Shown: positions 37,004 through 45,741, counted from the first letter of the stretch. The stretch: DNA of 64,000 nt from SZUA-430 sp964638635 (GCA_964638635.1 CAZXAQ010000005.1:1-64000), one strand, 5' to 3'. Made by a program: numbers and translations. Notes: generated by a model from the sequence alone, not told the origin.

Positions 37004-37692
37004 GCCGCAAAATCCTTCTCGCTGAAGTGCCCCTTGTCGAGATGCAGGATGCGTTTGGCGAAGCGAGCCGCTTCCGGATCGTGCGTCACCATCACGATCG
37101 TCTTGCCGAGATCGCGGTTCAACGTCTGCAGCATCGAGAGAATTTCACCTGCCGTCTCGCGGTCGAGGTCCCCGGTCGGCTCGTCGCAGAGCAGCAGCTT
37201 CGGATCGGACACGATCGCCCTTGCAATTGCCACGCGCTGCTGCTGACCGCCCGAAAGCTCCGACGGCTTGTGCCGCGCCCGGTCGGAAAGCCCCACGATC
37301 TCCAGCGCCGTCTTCACGCGATCCGCGCGCGCTTTGGGTCCGAGCTTGGTCAGCAACAGCGGCAGCTCCACATTCTGCGAAGCCGTGAGCATCGGCATCA
37401 GATTGTAAAACTGGAAGATGAACCCGACATTCCCGGCGCGAAACCCGGCGAGCTTGCTTTCATCGAGATTGTCCATCCGCTTCCCGTCGAACACGATCTC
37501 GCCGCCCGAAGGCTTATCGATCCCGCCGAGCAAATTGAGCAACGTCGTCTTACCCGACCCCGACGGCCCCATGATCGCGACGAAGTCTTGGACCGGGATC
37601 GTCATGTCCAGACGCTCGAAGATCGGCACGCTCTGACTGCCGCGCGTATAGCGCTTGGTGACACCTTTCAGGTTGATCAGAGTCTCGCTCAT
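37000..37692 (-). CDS. ABC transporter ATP-binding protein, LolD/MacB type
   Basis: 230-residue ATPase. Walker A GPSGSGKTTLLN, the LolD/MacB-type LTKLGPKARADR loop, signature LSGGQQQRVAIA and Walker B LLLCDEPTGDLD followed by MVTHDPEAARFA. It starts and ends with 4-nt overlaps to the adaptor and the first permease. It powers the FtsX-type permease pair in the inner membrane. Confidence 0.95.
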   Translation of the reverse strand: MSETLINLKGVTKRYTRGSQSVPIFERLDMTIPVQDFVAIMGPSGSGKTTLLNLLGGIDKPSGGEIVFDGKRMDNLDESKLAGFRAGNVGFIFQFYNLMPMLTASQNVELPLLLTKLGPKARADRVKTALEIVGLSDRARHKPSELSGGQQQRVAIARAIVSDPKLLLCDEPTGDLDRETAGEILSMLQTLNRDLGKTIVMVTHDPEAARFAKRILHLDKGHFSEKDFAA

Positions 37693-38762
37693 TGCGGCGT
37701 ATTTCCTTGCGGGGTTGGCGGCGCGGCGGGGGTGGTGGCCGCAGCCTTCTTCTCATCGTCGAAAAACAATACCTTCGCCGCCATCTCGGGCAAGATGCGC
37801 GGATCGCCGGTCTCGATCGCCACACGCACCTTGACCGTCGCCTTGTCGCGGTTCGCAGTCGGAATAATCGCGGCGACCTTCGCCGGTATCTCCCACTCGG
37901 GATAGGCGTCGAGCGTGGCACTCGCCCGCTGGTTCGGCTTCACGCGGCTGATGAACGCCTCGTTGACCTCGACCTCGACCTCGAGCGAGTTCATGTCGAC
38001 GATCGTGCAGATACCCGTGCGCGTGAAACCGCCGCCCGCGGCCGAGGGCGACACGATCTCTCCGGGTTGCGCGTCTTTGGTCGTCACCATGCCCGCGAAC
38101 GGGGCCCGAATCTCGTGCTTGTCGAGCAGCGCGCGCGACCGGGCGGCGCTCTGTTCCGCCGAACGTAGGGTTCCTTGCGCCTGCATCAACCGCGCGGCCG
38201 CCGAGTCGGCTGCCGCCTGCGCGCGCGTGAGGTCGGCCGTGCTCGCGAACTCCCGCGCCTTGACGCCCTGCACGCGCACGAGCGCGCGCTGCGCCTCCGC
38301 ATTGTCGGCAATCGCGGCGTTGAGCGCACCGCGCGCCGAGCGCACGTTACCTTCCGAGATGCCGAGTTCCGTTTTGGCAAGTGTCGTGTCGAGCCGCGCC
38401 AGAACCTGTCCCGCCTGAACCGACATGCCTTCTTCGATGAGAACCTCGGCGATACGCCCGGTGATCTCGGCCGACACGGTGGCAAGCCGCCGCGCCGTCA
38501 CATAGCCCGAGGCCGACAAGACGCCGCCGCTGCCGACGACGGGCGCAGTCGCCGCGCCGCCCGCCGCAGGGGGAGGCTCCGCAGTCGCCACTTGCTCTTC
38601 GCTCTTCGGCCAAAACGCATAGATCGCGCCCGCCGCAATCAGCGCGCACGCGGTCACGAAGCCGACGATCAGCCAGCGATTGCCGCCGCTTTCGTCCTCT
38701 TCCTCGTCCCGGTTGATCTTCAACCGGTCCAAGAGTTCGCGTTGACCTTCCGCCATCTGCAC
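37689..38762 (-). CDS. RND/MacA-type periplasmic adaptor (HlyD family)
   Basis: 357 residues. One N-terminal TM helix (about 28-50, WLIVGFVTACALIAAGAIYA) anchors it, followed by a Pro/Ala linker. A biotinyl-lipoyl motif (about 85-135), a coiled-coil hairpin (about 135-215), and barrel-like domains with LDKHEIRAPFAGMVTTKD follow, as in MacA. First gene of the operon adaptor-ATPase-permease-permease. No outer-membrane TolC-type gene is nearby, so a shared channel must be used. Confidence 0.92.
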   Translation of the reverse strand: MQMAEGQRELLDRLKINRDEEEDESGGNRWLIVGFVTACALIAAGAIYAFWPKSEEQVATAEPPPAAGGAATAPVVGSGGVLSASGYVTARRLATVSAEITGRIAEVLIEEGMSVQAGQVLARLDTTLAKTELGISEGNVRSARGALNAAIADNAEAQRALVRVQGVKAREFASTADLTRAQAAADSAAARLMQAQGTLRSAEQSAARSRALLDKHEIRAPFAGMVTTKDAQPGEIVSPSAAGGGFTRTGICTIVDMNSLEVEVEVNEAFISRVKPNQRASATLDAYPEWEIPAKVAAIIPTANRDKATVKVRVAIETGDPRILPEMAAKVLFFDDEKKAAATTPAAPPTPQGNTPQ

Positions 38763-38872
38763 CCCTGAACGCGCCCATGCGCCCTACCAGTACGTGGAAG
38801 AGCACAGATCGGACCGCCACGCTTGATCGGCAAGGGCGAAACCTTACTGACGGCGATCGAACGAAACAAGAA

Positions 38873-39844
38873 CTACTTGCGCCGCGTCGCCCAAATCTCA
38901 CCCATCAGCGCAAACAATTCGGCCGCGTTGGGCGGCGTCTGATCGCCGGAAAACTCGCGGTAGAGCGTCGCAACGTTAACGGCGATCCGCTCCGCATCGC
39001 CCCAGGAATCGTAATCGCCGAGCGCAATGTCATGCGCCGCATCGCGCGCACTCAACCCCGCGTCGTACCGCTCGCGCGCTTCGTCGCGAATGTAGGTGAG
39101 ATAGCTCTGCACGGCTTTGACCCCGCGCTTATCGGTGACAGGCCCGTGCCCGGGCACGATCGTCTCGCAATCGAGCCGCAAAATCTGATCGCAAGCCGCG
39201 ATCCAATTCGCGACCGGCCCCGCCCACATGATCGGCGTGCCCTCAATGAAAAGAATGTCGCCGGTGAAGACAGTCTTGTCCGCCGGCACATGCACCAGCA
39301 CGTCGCCGCCCGTATGCGCAGGTCCGACCTCGATAAGCTCAACCGTCTTCGCGCCGACATGCCGGCGCATCCGCCCGCTAAACGTCGTCGTCGGCGGTGT
39401 CGGCGTGATCCCGTTGAAGTCGAACGCACCGAAGCAATGCATCAGATACTCGCCGGTCAACCCCAACCCCGGCGCCGCCTTCATGAAGTTGGCAAGCAAC
39501 GTCGGCTGCTCCCGCTTCATCTCCTCCGCCGCATGCGTCGAAGCGATGATCTCCGCCCCCTCAACGAGCTCGTTCCCATAACAATGATCCCCATTGTGAT
39601 GCGTATTGACGAGTGTCCCGATCGTCTTCGCCGCCCGAGGCGCCGCCGCCCGCATCGCGGAAAGCATGTCCCGCGTGAGCTTCAGGTCGAACAACGTATC
39701 GACCAGCAGCGACTGATCCCCATCGGTGATCAACCCCGCATTCGACCACCCCCAAGACCCGTCGGGCTGCAGATACGCGAACGTCCCATTCCCGAGGTCG
39801 GCAAGACCGCGCTTGTAGGCGTATCCGTTCTTCGCGAGTGACAT
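38873..39844 (-). CDS. MBL-fold metallo-hydrolase
   Basis: 323 residues. The metal motif reads NTHHNGDHCYGN: His82, Asn84, Asp86, His87, so the second histidine of the usual HxHxDH is Asn, a variant I believe is shared by a subgroup with the GDHCYGN signature. Further ligands are HTGGDVLVHV, FTGDILFIEG and VPGHGPVTD. Substrate unknown; lactonase, thioesterase and sulfatase activities all occur in the superfamily. It lies 110 bp upstream of the exporter operon on the same strand, and a REP pair follows its own start. Confidence 0.88.
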   Translation of the reverse strand: MSLAKNGYAYKRGLADLGNGTFAYLQPDGSWGWSNAGLITDGDQSLLVDTLFDLKLTRDMLSAMRAAAPRAAKTIGTLVNTHHNGDHCYGNELVEGAEIIASTHAAEEMKREQPTLLANFMKAAPGLGLTGEYLMHCFGAFDFNGITPTPPTTTFSGRMRRHVGAKTVELIEVGPAHTGGDVLVHVPADKTVFTGDILFIEGTPIMWAGPVANWIAACDQILRLDCETIVPGHGPVTDKRGVKAVQSYLTYIRDEARERYDAGLSARDAAHDIALGDYDSWGDAERIAVNVATLYREFSGDQTPPNAAELFALMGEIWATRRK

Positions 39845-39878
39845 CGCCCTCTCCGCTCCTCAACACACAAAAAAGTAT

Positions 39879-39960
39879 GTCATGGTCCGCGAAGGCGGAC
39901 CACCCACGACTTCCTTTTTCGAGTCTTAGTCGTGGATGGTCGGCCTTCGCCGACCACGAC
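39879..39960. repeat. REP/BIME-type inverted repeat, family C
   Basis: Two 33-bp arms (39879-39911, 39928-39960) are imperfect inverted copies. Each has its own hairpin: GGTCCGCGAAGGCGGACC on the left and GGTCGGCCTTCGCCGACC on the right. The bases that differ between arms stay paired within each arm, which means each small hairpin is conserved by compensating changes. The loop is 16 bp with a T-run. Confidence 0.85.
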
Positions 39961-39963
39961 ACG

Positions 39964-40101
39964 CTAGAGGCAGTCAGGCGTACACACCAGTCGCGCCAAA
40001 ACGTAGGGATCATAAACAAAGTAGGCAACGGCAGCGACCACGACCACAACGAGGCAGGCCAGCAACTCCCACCGTCCCTCGCGGTCCGGCCTTTGCTTCA
40101 T
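39964..40101 (-). CDS. Possible small single-TM protein (45 aa)
   Basis: The frame gives MKQRPDREGRWELLACL, then a Val/Ala-rich membrane helix (about 14-32), then a short tail with two cysteines (CTPDC). It starts 7 bp after the stop of the M20 amidohydrolase on the same strand, so coupled translation is possible, but the ribosome site is weak. It ends 3 bp from the REP pair. Not recognised; it could be a chance frame. Confidence 0.4.
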   Translation of the reverse strand: MKQRPDREGRWELLACLVVVVVAAVAYFVYDPYVLARLVCTPDCL

Positions 40102-40108
40102 TGCTTTG

Positions 40109-41323
40109 TCACGCACGCGCCGGCAACCCCTGATCCAAGAACCGCTCCGCGACCGCCGCGTAGAGCGCAATCCCATTCGCCATCGCGTTCTCGTCCAGCA
40201 TCATCTTGTTCGAATGGCACGGCGCCGCGTGGTGGTGGTCGCAGCCTTCCGGCGTGACGCCGAGGAACACCATGCACCCCGGAATCCGCTGCAGCACGTA
40301 CGACCAATCCTCCGCCCCCATCACGGGCGAGGGCATCGGCATAAACCCGCGTTCGCCGAACAGCTCGCGCGCACTCGCCGCCGCAAGGTCCACCATCCGC
40401 CCGTCGTTGACCGTCACGTCGTAGCCCGGCGTCAGCGTCACCTCGGCGCGCGCTTCGTGTGCCTCGGCGATCTTCTTGGTGACATGCGCCAACCCCTCCT
40501 TGGCACGCTTGCGCGAATGTTCCGACACCGAGCGCAGCGTGCCCACCAAATTCACCGACTCCGGAATGACATTGTTCGTGGTCCCGCCGTCGATCTTGGC
40601 GATCGTCAGCACCACCGGATCGAACGCGCTGATCTTGCGCGTGACGAAACTCTGTAGCGCTAGCACGATCTCGCACGCGACCGGCATGGGATCGATCGTG
40701 AAATGCGGCTGCGAGGCATGCCCGCCTTTGCCGACGACCTTGATGTTGATGACGTCCGTCGCGGCCATGAACGCACCCGCCTTCGCCGTGAACATCCCCG
40801 TCGGCACGTTCGGCGTGATGTGCATCGCAAACGCACCGTCGGGCTTCGGATGCCGGTCGATCAGCCCGTCCTCGATCATCTTCACCGCGCCGAAATAGCC
40901 TTCCTCGCCCGGCTGAAACATGAACTTCACGGTCCCCGCGAGCCGCCCGCGATGCGCATGCAGAAGCTTCACGGCACCGGCAAGCATCGCCGTGTGCGAG
41001 TCATGCCCGCACGCATGCATCTTCCCCGGCTCCTTCGACTTGAAGGGCAGGTCGGTATCCTCCGGCATCGGCAACGCATCCATATCGCCGCGCAACAGCA
41101 CCGTGCGCCCCTGCGTCGGCCCCTGCAGCGTCACCACCATGCCGGACGATGACGGCCCGGTCTCGATCTTCACATCGAGCCCGTCCAGCGCCTCGCGTAC
41201 GGCGGCCACCGTCTTGGGCAAGAACAACCCAAGCTCCGGATGCTCGTGAATCTTCCGCCTGAGCTTCACCGTCTCCGGCAGCAGCTCCTTCGCACCGTTC
41301 AGCCAAACCGCACCGTTTTCCAC
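40109..41323 (-). CDS. M20-family amidohydrolase/carboxypeptidase
   Basis: 404 residues. Metal and catalytic marks of the M20D group: RRKIHEHPELG near the start, LLRGDMDALP, the MHACGHDSHTAML motif with Asp/His ligands, and MFQPGEEGYFGA with the general-base Glu pair. A dimerisation domain (GGHASQPHFTIDPM onward) is intact. Relatives hydrolyse N-acyl amino acids, hippurate or indole-3-acetyl conjugates. It follows the SDR gene by 9 bp in a CMD-SDR-M20 operon. Confidence 0.93.
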   Translation of the reverse strand: MENGAVWLNGAKELLPETVKLRRKIHEHPELGLFLPKTVAAVREALDGLDVKIETGPSSSGMVVTLQGPTQGRTVLLRGDMDALPMPEDTDLPFKSKEPGKMHACGHDSHTAMLAGAVKLLHAHRGRLAGTVKFMFQPGEEGYFGAVKMIEDGLIDRHPKPDGAFAMHITPNVPTGMFTAKAGAFMAATDVINIKVVGKGGHASQPHFTIDPMPVACEIVLALQSFVTRKISAFDPVVLTIAKIDGGTTNNVIPESVNLVGTLRSVSEHSRKRAKEGLAHVTKKIAEAHEARAEVTLTPGYDVTVNDGRMVDLAAASARELFGERGFMPMPSPVMGAEDWSYVLQRIPGCMVFLGVTPEGCDHHHAAPCHSNKMMLDENAMANGIALYAAVAERFLDQGLPARA

Positions 41324-41332
41324 GAACGTCTC

Positions 41333-42160
41333 CTATCGCAACCCTGTCATGCCGCCGTCGACGGCGAGCGTTTGTCCCGTGATGTAAGCAGCCTCGTCCG
41401 ACAAAAGAAACAGCGCCGCATACGCCGTCTCCCATCCCGTGCCCTGCCGCCCGAGCGGCACCGGCGTCTTCGCGCGCCCCGGGCGCCCGGCCGTCGCGGC
41501 ACGCCCGATGGAGGTATCCATCAGCCCCGGCGCCACGATGTTGACGCGAATGCCGCGCCGCTCGCCTTCGATCCCTGCATGCCGCATCAACCCGGCAAGC
41601 GCCGCCTTCGACGCATCATAAGCGGGCAGGCGGCTCCCTGGTTTCATCGACGCGATCGATGAAATGAGCACGATCGACCCGCCATCCGCCATCACCGGCA
41701 GTGCCGCTTTGAGCGTCAGCATCGCCCCGCGGATGTTCACCGCAAACACGCGGTCCCACTGATCCATCTTCGCACCCGCAAGCCACGGGTCGCCAACGCC
41801 GATACCCACGTTGTAGACGAGCCCGTCGATCCCGCCGAACTTCTCGACCGTATCGCGCACCATCACCTCGATATCGGAGGGAATGGCGACGTTCGCTTCC
41901 AACGCCACAGCCGCGCCATCTCCTGCGAGCGCCGCTGTTTCCTCAGCGCTCGTATAGTTCCAATCCGCAATCGCGACCTTGGCACCCTCCCGCGCGAACA
42001 ACACGGACATCGCCCGCCCGTTCCCGACCGGCGCATCCTCAAGTCCGCGCGTATCCTGCCCTCCACCCACGACGAGCACCCGCCGCCCGGTAAGCCGCCC
42101 GCGCCCCGGCGCCTCGCCCCGCGACTCCGCCGGCATCGGGCGTTCGATGTCTTCGCTCAT
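41333..42160 (-). CDS. SDR-family oxidoreductase
   Basis: 275 residues. Catalytic Ser in VLISSIAS and YDASK are present (Tyr and Lys of YxxxK), with PGLMDTSIG and a C-terminal QTLAVDGGMTG. The nucleotide-binding loop is unusual: VVGGGQDTRGLEDAPVGNGRA replaces the compact TGxxxGIG (read as VVGGGQDTRG...VGNGRA), a longer loop that I know from a subgroup of SDRs but which should be checked for cofactor. Its start overlaps the CMD gene stop by 4 nt, and the M20 gene follows 9 bp downstream. Confidence 0.86.
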   Translation of the reverse strand: MSEDIERPMPAESRGEAPGRGRLTGRRVLVVGGGQDTRGLEDAPVGNGRAMSVLFAREGAKVAIADWNYTSAEETAALAGDGAAVALEANVAIPSDIEVMVRDTVEKFGGIDGLVYNVGIGVGDPWLAGAKMDQWDRVFAVNIRGAMLTLKAALPVMADGGSIVLISSIASMKPGSRLPAYDASKAALAGLMRHAGIEGERRGIRVNIVAPGLMDTSIGRAATAGRPGRAKTPVPLGRQGTGWETAYAALFLLSDEAAYITGQTLAVDGGMTGLR

Positions 42161-42714
42161 GACGGCCGCTTCTGGCTCTCGGGAAACTTCACGCCAGCAG
42201 TCCCAGGCTGCTCGATCTCGATGTCGAACGTCTCCAAGAACCGGCTCACCATCATGTAGAAGCCGATCGTGATGGTGAGTTCCTGCATCTCCTGCAACGA
42301 CAACCGTTCGCTAAGCGGCTTGAACGTCGCGTCACCCGCCCGCACGTTCAACACCACATCGTCCGTGTAACGCATCACCAGCCGCTGCATCTCGGAGAGT
42401 GCCGGATGATCCGGCCCCTTGTGCATCGCCTCAATCAAGGCCTCACTCATCCCGATATCGCGCCCGATCCGCTCGTGCTGATGCACCTCGTACTTAGCCT
42501 TGCTCAACACCCCGGCTCGGATGATCGCGATCTCGCGCAGGACGGGATCGAGTTTCGACTTGAACAGGATGTAGTTCCCGAGCTTCAAGAACGCGGGCAT
42601 CAGCCCCTCGCCCCCGGCCAGCATGCGAAAGATGTTCAGCGGCGCAAGCTTGGCCAGCGCCTCCCGCGTCTCGGGTTGCAAAGCGGCGGGATCGGGGTAG
42701 GGCACGCGGGCCAT
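42157..42714 (-). CDS. Carboxymuconolactone decarboxylase family protein
   Basis: 185 residues with the AhpD/CMD fold: LDPVLREIAIIRAGVLSKAKYEVHQHERIG (in parts LREIAIIRAG, KYEVHQHERIG) and the later LSLQEMQELTITIGFYMM. The redox CxxC of AhpD is not present (the first position is Lys/Glu in AKYEV), so the classic peroxidase chemistry is unlikely. Starts at MARVPYPDP. First gene of the CMD-SDR-M20 operon and divergent from an acyl-CoA synthetase across 96 bp. Confidence 0.88.
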   Translation of the reverse strand: MARVPYPDPAALQPETREALAKLAPLNIFRMLAGGEGLMPAFLKLGNYILFKSKLDPVLREIAIIRAGVLSKAKYEVHQHERIGRDIGMSEALIEAMHKGPDHPALSEMQRLVMRYTDDVVLNVRAGDATFKPLSERLSLQEMQELTITIGFYMMVSRFLETFDIEIEQPGTAGVKFPESQKRPS

Positions 42715-42810
42715 GAGCGGTCTCCAATTGCGGGTCGAACACACTCTATTGCCTCCTGCGAACCGGGCGCTAGATTGGGTCCAAACAAAAGACGCCATGG
42801 GAGGATGAGA

Positions 42811-44376
42811 ATGTACGATTTCGACGGCCTGAACGCGCTCGCCGACATCTCGCGCCAGCAAGCCCGCAAGCGGGGCAACTCACCCGCCTTCTTCTTCGAG
42901 GGTCGCGAGACCACGTTTTCCGCCTTCGACAAGCACACAAGCCAGGTCGCCAACGGCCTGATCGCCTTAGGGCAGAAGCCGAACGCCCGCATCGGCTACA
43001 TGGGCATGAACTCCGACCGCTACTTCGAGGTCCTGCTCGGCGCCTGCAAGGCGAACACAGTGCTCGTCGGCATCAACTGGCGCCTGGCTGGCCCCGAAGT
43101 CGTCTACGTGCTCAACGACGCCGGCTGCGAGACGATGTTCGTGGGCGCAGAGTTCGTGCCGCTGATCGAAGCGATCAAGGCAAACTGCCCGAAGCTGAAA
43201 CACATCATCGCTGTCGACGGTGGCCACAAGAGCTGGCCCGCCTACGAAGCCTGGCGCGACGGCCAAAGCGACAAGGACCCGCACCTCAAGATCGTGGCGG
43301 ACGACGACGCGATCCAACTCTACACCTCCGGCACGACCGGCCACCCGAAAGGCGTGCAACTCACAAACGGCAACTACGTGTCGTTCTTCAAGTCCAGCCA
43401 AGATGCCCAATGGGCCGACTTCGAGCCCGGCGACCCGAACCTCATCGCCATGCCGAACTTCCATGTCGCGGGCGCGAACATGGGGCTCACCACGCTCGCG
43501 CAAGGCAGTTTCGGTGTCGTTCTAAAGACGGTAACGCCGGACGCGGTCTTCGATGCGATCGAAAAGTTCCGCATCAAGAACATCTTCTTGGTGCCGGCCG
43601 TCATCCTGATGCTCGTCCAACATCCGCGCATCAAAACGACCGACATTTCGTGCGTGAAGCGCATGTTCTACGGCGCCTCGCCGATCACGGAGGAGTTGCT
43701 CAAAACCGCGCAGGCGATCTTCAAAACCTGCGGCTTTTTCCAGCTCTACGGCCTCACCGAAACCGTCGGCGCCGGCACCGCGCTGCAGCCCTCGGATCAC
43801 CGCGGCGCGCTGCTACGGTCCTGCGGCAAAGCCTATCCCGGCCTCGACATCAAAATCGTGGACGGCGACGACCGCGAGGTAAAGCAAGGCGAAGTCGGCG
43901 AAATCCTGATCAAGGGCGGCACGACGATGAAGGGCTACTGGAACAAGTCCGACGCGACCGCAAAGTCGATCAAGAACGGCTGGTTCTACACCGGCGACGC
44001 CGGTTACTTCGACAAGGACGGCTTCCTGTTCATCCACGACCGCGTAAAGGACATGATCGTCTCCGGCGGCGAAAACATCTACCCCGCCGAAGTCGAGAAC
44101 GCGGTCTTCGGCCACGCCGCGGTGGCCGACGTCGCCGTCATCGGCGTCCCCGACGACAAGTGGGGCGAAGCGGTGAAGGCCATCGTGGTCTTGAAACCCG
44201 GCGAACATGCGACGGCCGAAGACATCATCGCGTTCACCCGCTCGCGCATCGCCGGCTACAAACTCCCGAAGACGGTCGACTTCATCGAAGCCTTGCCCCG
44301 GAACCCCAGCGGCAAAATCCTCCGCCGCGAGTTGCGCGAGCCGTATTGGGCAGGCAAAGAGAGACGGGTGAATTAG
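42811..44376 (+). CDS. Long-chain fatty acid / acyl-CoA synthetase (AMP-forming)
   Basis: 521 residues. Phosphate loop LYTSGTTGHPKGVQ (near 170), substrate/adenine motif QLYGLTETVG, WFYTGDAGYFDKDGF and the hinge HDRVKDMIVSGGENIYPAEVE, ending with the catalytic lysine in PRNPSGKILRRELRE. It activates a carboxylic acid to its CoA ester in the cytoplasm. ATG 42811 is set by GAGG 6 nt upstream; ATG 42805 touches that site and is unlikely. Convergent with a small membrane gene 1 bp away. Confidence 0.93.
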   Translation: MYDFDGLNALADISRQQARKRGNSPAFFFEGRETTFSAFDKHTSQVANGLIALGQKPNARIGYMGMNSDRYFEVLLGACKANTVLVGINWRLAGPEVVYVLNDAGCETMFVGAEFVPLIEAIKANCPKLKHIIAVDGGHKSWPAYEAWRDGQSDKDPHLKIVADDDAIQLYTSGTTGHPKGVQLTNGNYVSFFKSSQDAQWADFEPGDPNLIAMPNFHVAGANMGLTTLAQGSFGVVLKTVTPDAVFDAIEKFRIKNIFLVPAVILMLVQHPRIKTTDISCVKRMFYGASPITEELLKTAQAIFKTCGFFQLYGLTETVGAGTALQPSDHRGALLRSCGKAYPGLDIKIVDGDDREVKQGEVGEILIKGGTTMKGYWNKSDATAKSIKNGWFYTGDAGYFDKDGFLFIHDRVKDMIVSGGENIYPAEVENAVFGHAAVADVAVIGVPDDKWGEAVKAIVVLKPGEHATAEDIIAFTRSRIAGYKLPKTVDFIEALPRNPSGKILRRELREPYWAGKERRVN

Positions 44377-44377
44377 T

Positions 44378-44680
44378 TTAGGGCCTTCGGTCGCTGCCAA
44401 ACATATCCAAGATGAACTCGCCGGCGCCTCCAACGGCGACGGCGATCACGAGGCCCAGCCAACTTTCAAGCGATGCACGGGCGAAGTACGCCGTTGTGAG
44501 CCAAGGTTTGTCGTCCGGTGTCGCGAACATTTCGGTAGCGATGTAGACAGCGAACAGCGCTAATACCAACGCCATGATCCAACGTCCCTTGACTAACCAA
44601 TAGAGGGATGAGCCAGCTGAAAACGCAAGCGGCCCAAAGACAATGCCGAAAAACACTACTCCCATGACCGTCTCAGCCAT
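44378..44680 (-). CDS. Small membrane protein of unknown function
   Basis: 100 residues from the ATG giving MAETVMGVVFF. Three hydrophobic segments (about 5-28, 34-52, 70-92) with a polar ATPDDKPWL loop. Not recognised. A start 10 codons further up is possible. The ATG shares the CATG tetranucleotide with an ATG on the opposite strand that lies in frame with the broken GST gene, so the two genes' 5' ends overlap. Compositionally normal for the window. Confidence 0.6.
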   Translation of the reverse strand: MAETVMGVVFFGIVFGPLAFSAGSSLYWLVKGRWIMALVLALFAVYIATEMFATPDDKPWLTTAYFARASLESWLGLVIAVAVGGAGEFILDMFGSDRRP

Positions 44681-44753
44681 GCCAACTGCATCCTCTCGGT
44701 AGCCCGCCAAGAAACTCTACAACGAAGTCGACCCGGCCCCAAATCCGCGCCGC

Positions 44754-45383
44754 GTGCGGATCTTCTTGAAGGAGAAGGGCGTCGATATCGAACTCGTGCC
44801 GACGCCACTCATAAAGCGAACGCACAAAGCGCCGGAGCACCTCGCTCGTAATCCGCTCGGCCAAGTGCCGGTGCTCGAACTCGATGACGGCAGCCACCTC
44901 TCCGAGAGTGTCTCGATCTGCCGCTATCTCGAGGAACTCCACCCGGAACCGAACCTGTTCGGCCGCGACGCAAAGGAGCGCGTCATTATCGACATGTGGC
45001 TCCGACGCGTCGAGTTCCGCCTGATGGTTCCGCTCGGCCAAATCTGGGTCCACACCCATCCCTTCACCGCCGCTGTCGCCACGCAAGCCTTCGGTCAGCA
45101 GTTCAAAGACTACGGCGAAGCGAACCGCAAATTCTTCACCGGCGGTTGCAAACTCGTCGACCGCGAAATCGCCAGCCGCGAGTTCATAGCGACCGATCGC
45201 TACACAATGGCCGACATCGTTGCCCAAACGACGTTCGATTTCGCCCGCTTCATCGGCGTCGATATCCCGGAAGACTGTGCGCACTTGACTGCGTGGTACG
45301 GCCGCGTCGGTTCCCGGCCTTCGGCCACGTTCGACGTACCCGAAGACCGCCTCGCCCAAGCACGTGCGCTCGGCCGCACCTGA
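44754..45383 (+). CDS. Glutathione S-transferase family protein with a defective 5' end
   Basis: 209 residues from a GTG codon at 44754. Family similarity clearly continues upstream in the same frame: KKLYNEVDPAPNPRRVRIFL would be the normal first strand and glutathione-site loop. No ATG, GTG or TTG precedes it before an in-frame TAG at 44700-44702, while an ATG at 44679 lies in frame seven codons before that TAG. The GTG start would delete the first strand and the catalytic region. The remainder (GQVPVLELDDGSHLSESVSI, helical domain to the end) is intact. Explanations: base-call error, recent nonsense mutation or an unusual start. Confidence 0.6.
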   Translation: MRIFLKEKGVDIELVPTPLIKRTHKAPEHLARNPLGQVPVLELDDGSHLSESVSICRYLEELHPEPNLFGRDAKERVIIDMWLRRVEFRLMVPLGQIWVHTHPFTAAVATQAFGQQFKDYGEANRKFFTGGCKLVDREIASREFIATDRYTMADIVAQTTFDFARFIGVDIPEDCAHLTAWYGRVGSRPSATFDVPEDRLAQARALGRT

Positions 45384-45386
45384 GTG

Positions 45387-45620
45387 CTACTTCGCGCCCT
45401 GCTGTGATGCCGGCGCAGGCTGCTGTCCCGAGCCGCTTTGCTTGCGGCAATAGTCTTCGACGACCTTGCGTTGCGCGTCCGTCAGCTTCGACATATCCAT
45501 TGCGCAATTGTAGACGACGGTAGCACTCACCCCGAACGCGGTGCTTCGCGTCGCGGCCGCGCCCGGTCCCACAGTCGCGCCGGCGCAAACCAGCAGCACC
45601 AACAGCAAAGCGTATCTCAT
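45387..45620 (-). CDS. Small secreted protein with a signal peptide
   Basis: 77 residues. MRYALLLVLLVCAGATVGPGAAA is a good signal peptide with cleavage near AAA (shown in part: YALLLVLLVCAG). The mature part has two cysteines (YNCAMDM, EDYCRKQ) spaced for one disulphide, then a Gln/Ser/Pro-rich tail. Not recognised. A GGGGGAG ribosome site precedes the chosen ATG; an upstream in-frame ATG lacks one. It is convergent with the GST gene, 3 bp apart. A possible periplasmic role is inference. Confidence 0.6.
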   Translation of the reverse strand: MRYALLLVLLVCAGATVGPGAAATRSTAFGVSATVVYNCAMDMSKLTDAQRKVVEDYCRKQSGSGQQPAPASQQGAK

Positions 45621-45741
45621 GGCGGCTCCCCCAAGCCTGCCGTGATCGTAGGCCCGGGCTCGCATCGTCGCCAAGCAGCACAAATGACGACGCCGCTCGA
45701 AATTGCCGCAGTCGGTTAATGCGCCTGGATTCCGCCAGGCG

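Noticed and set aside
39838..40257. Open frame on the plus strand with repeated WSAxADH peptides
   Set aside because: The repeated peptide is just translation of the family C REP arms and the frame then runs antisense into the M20 gene.
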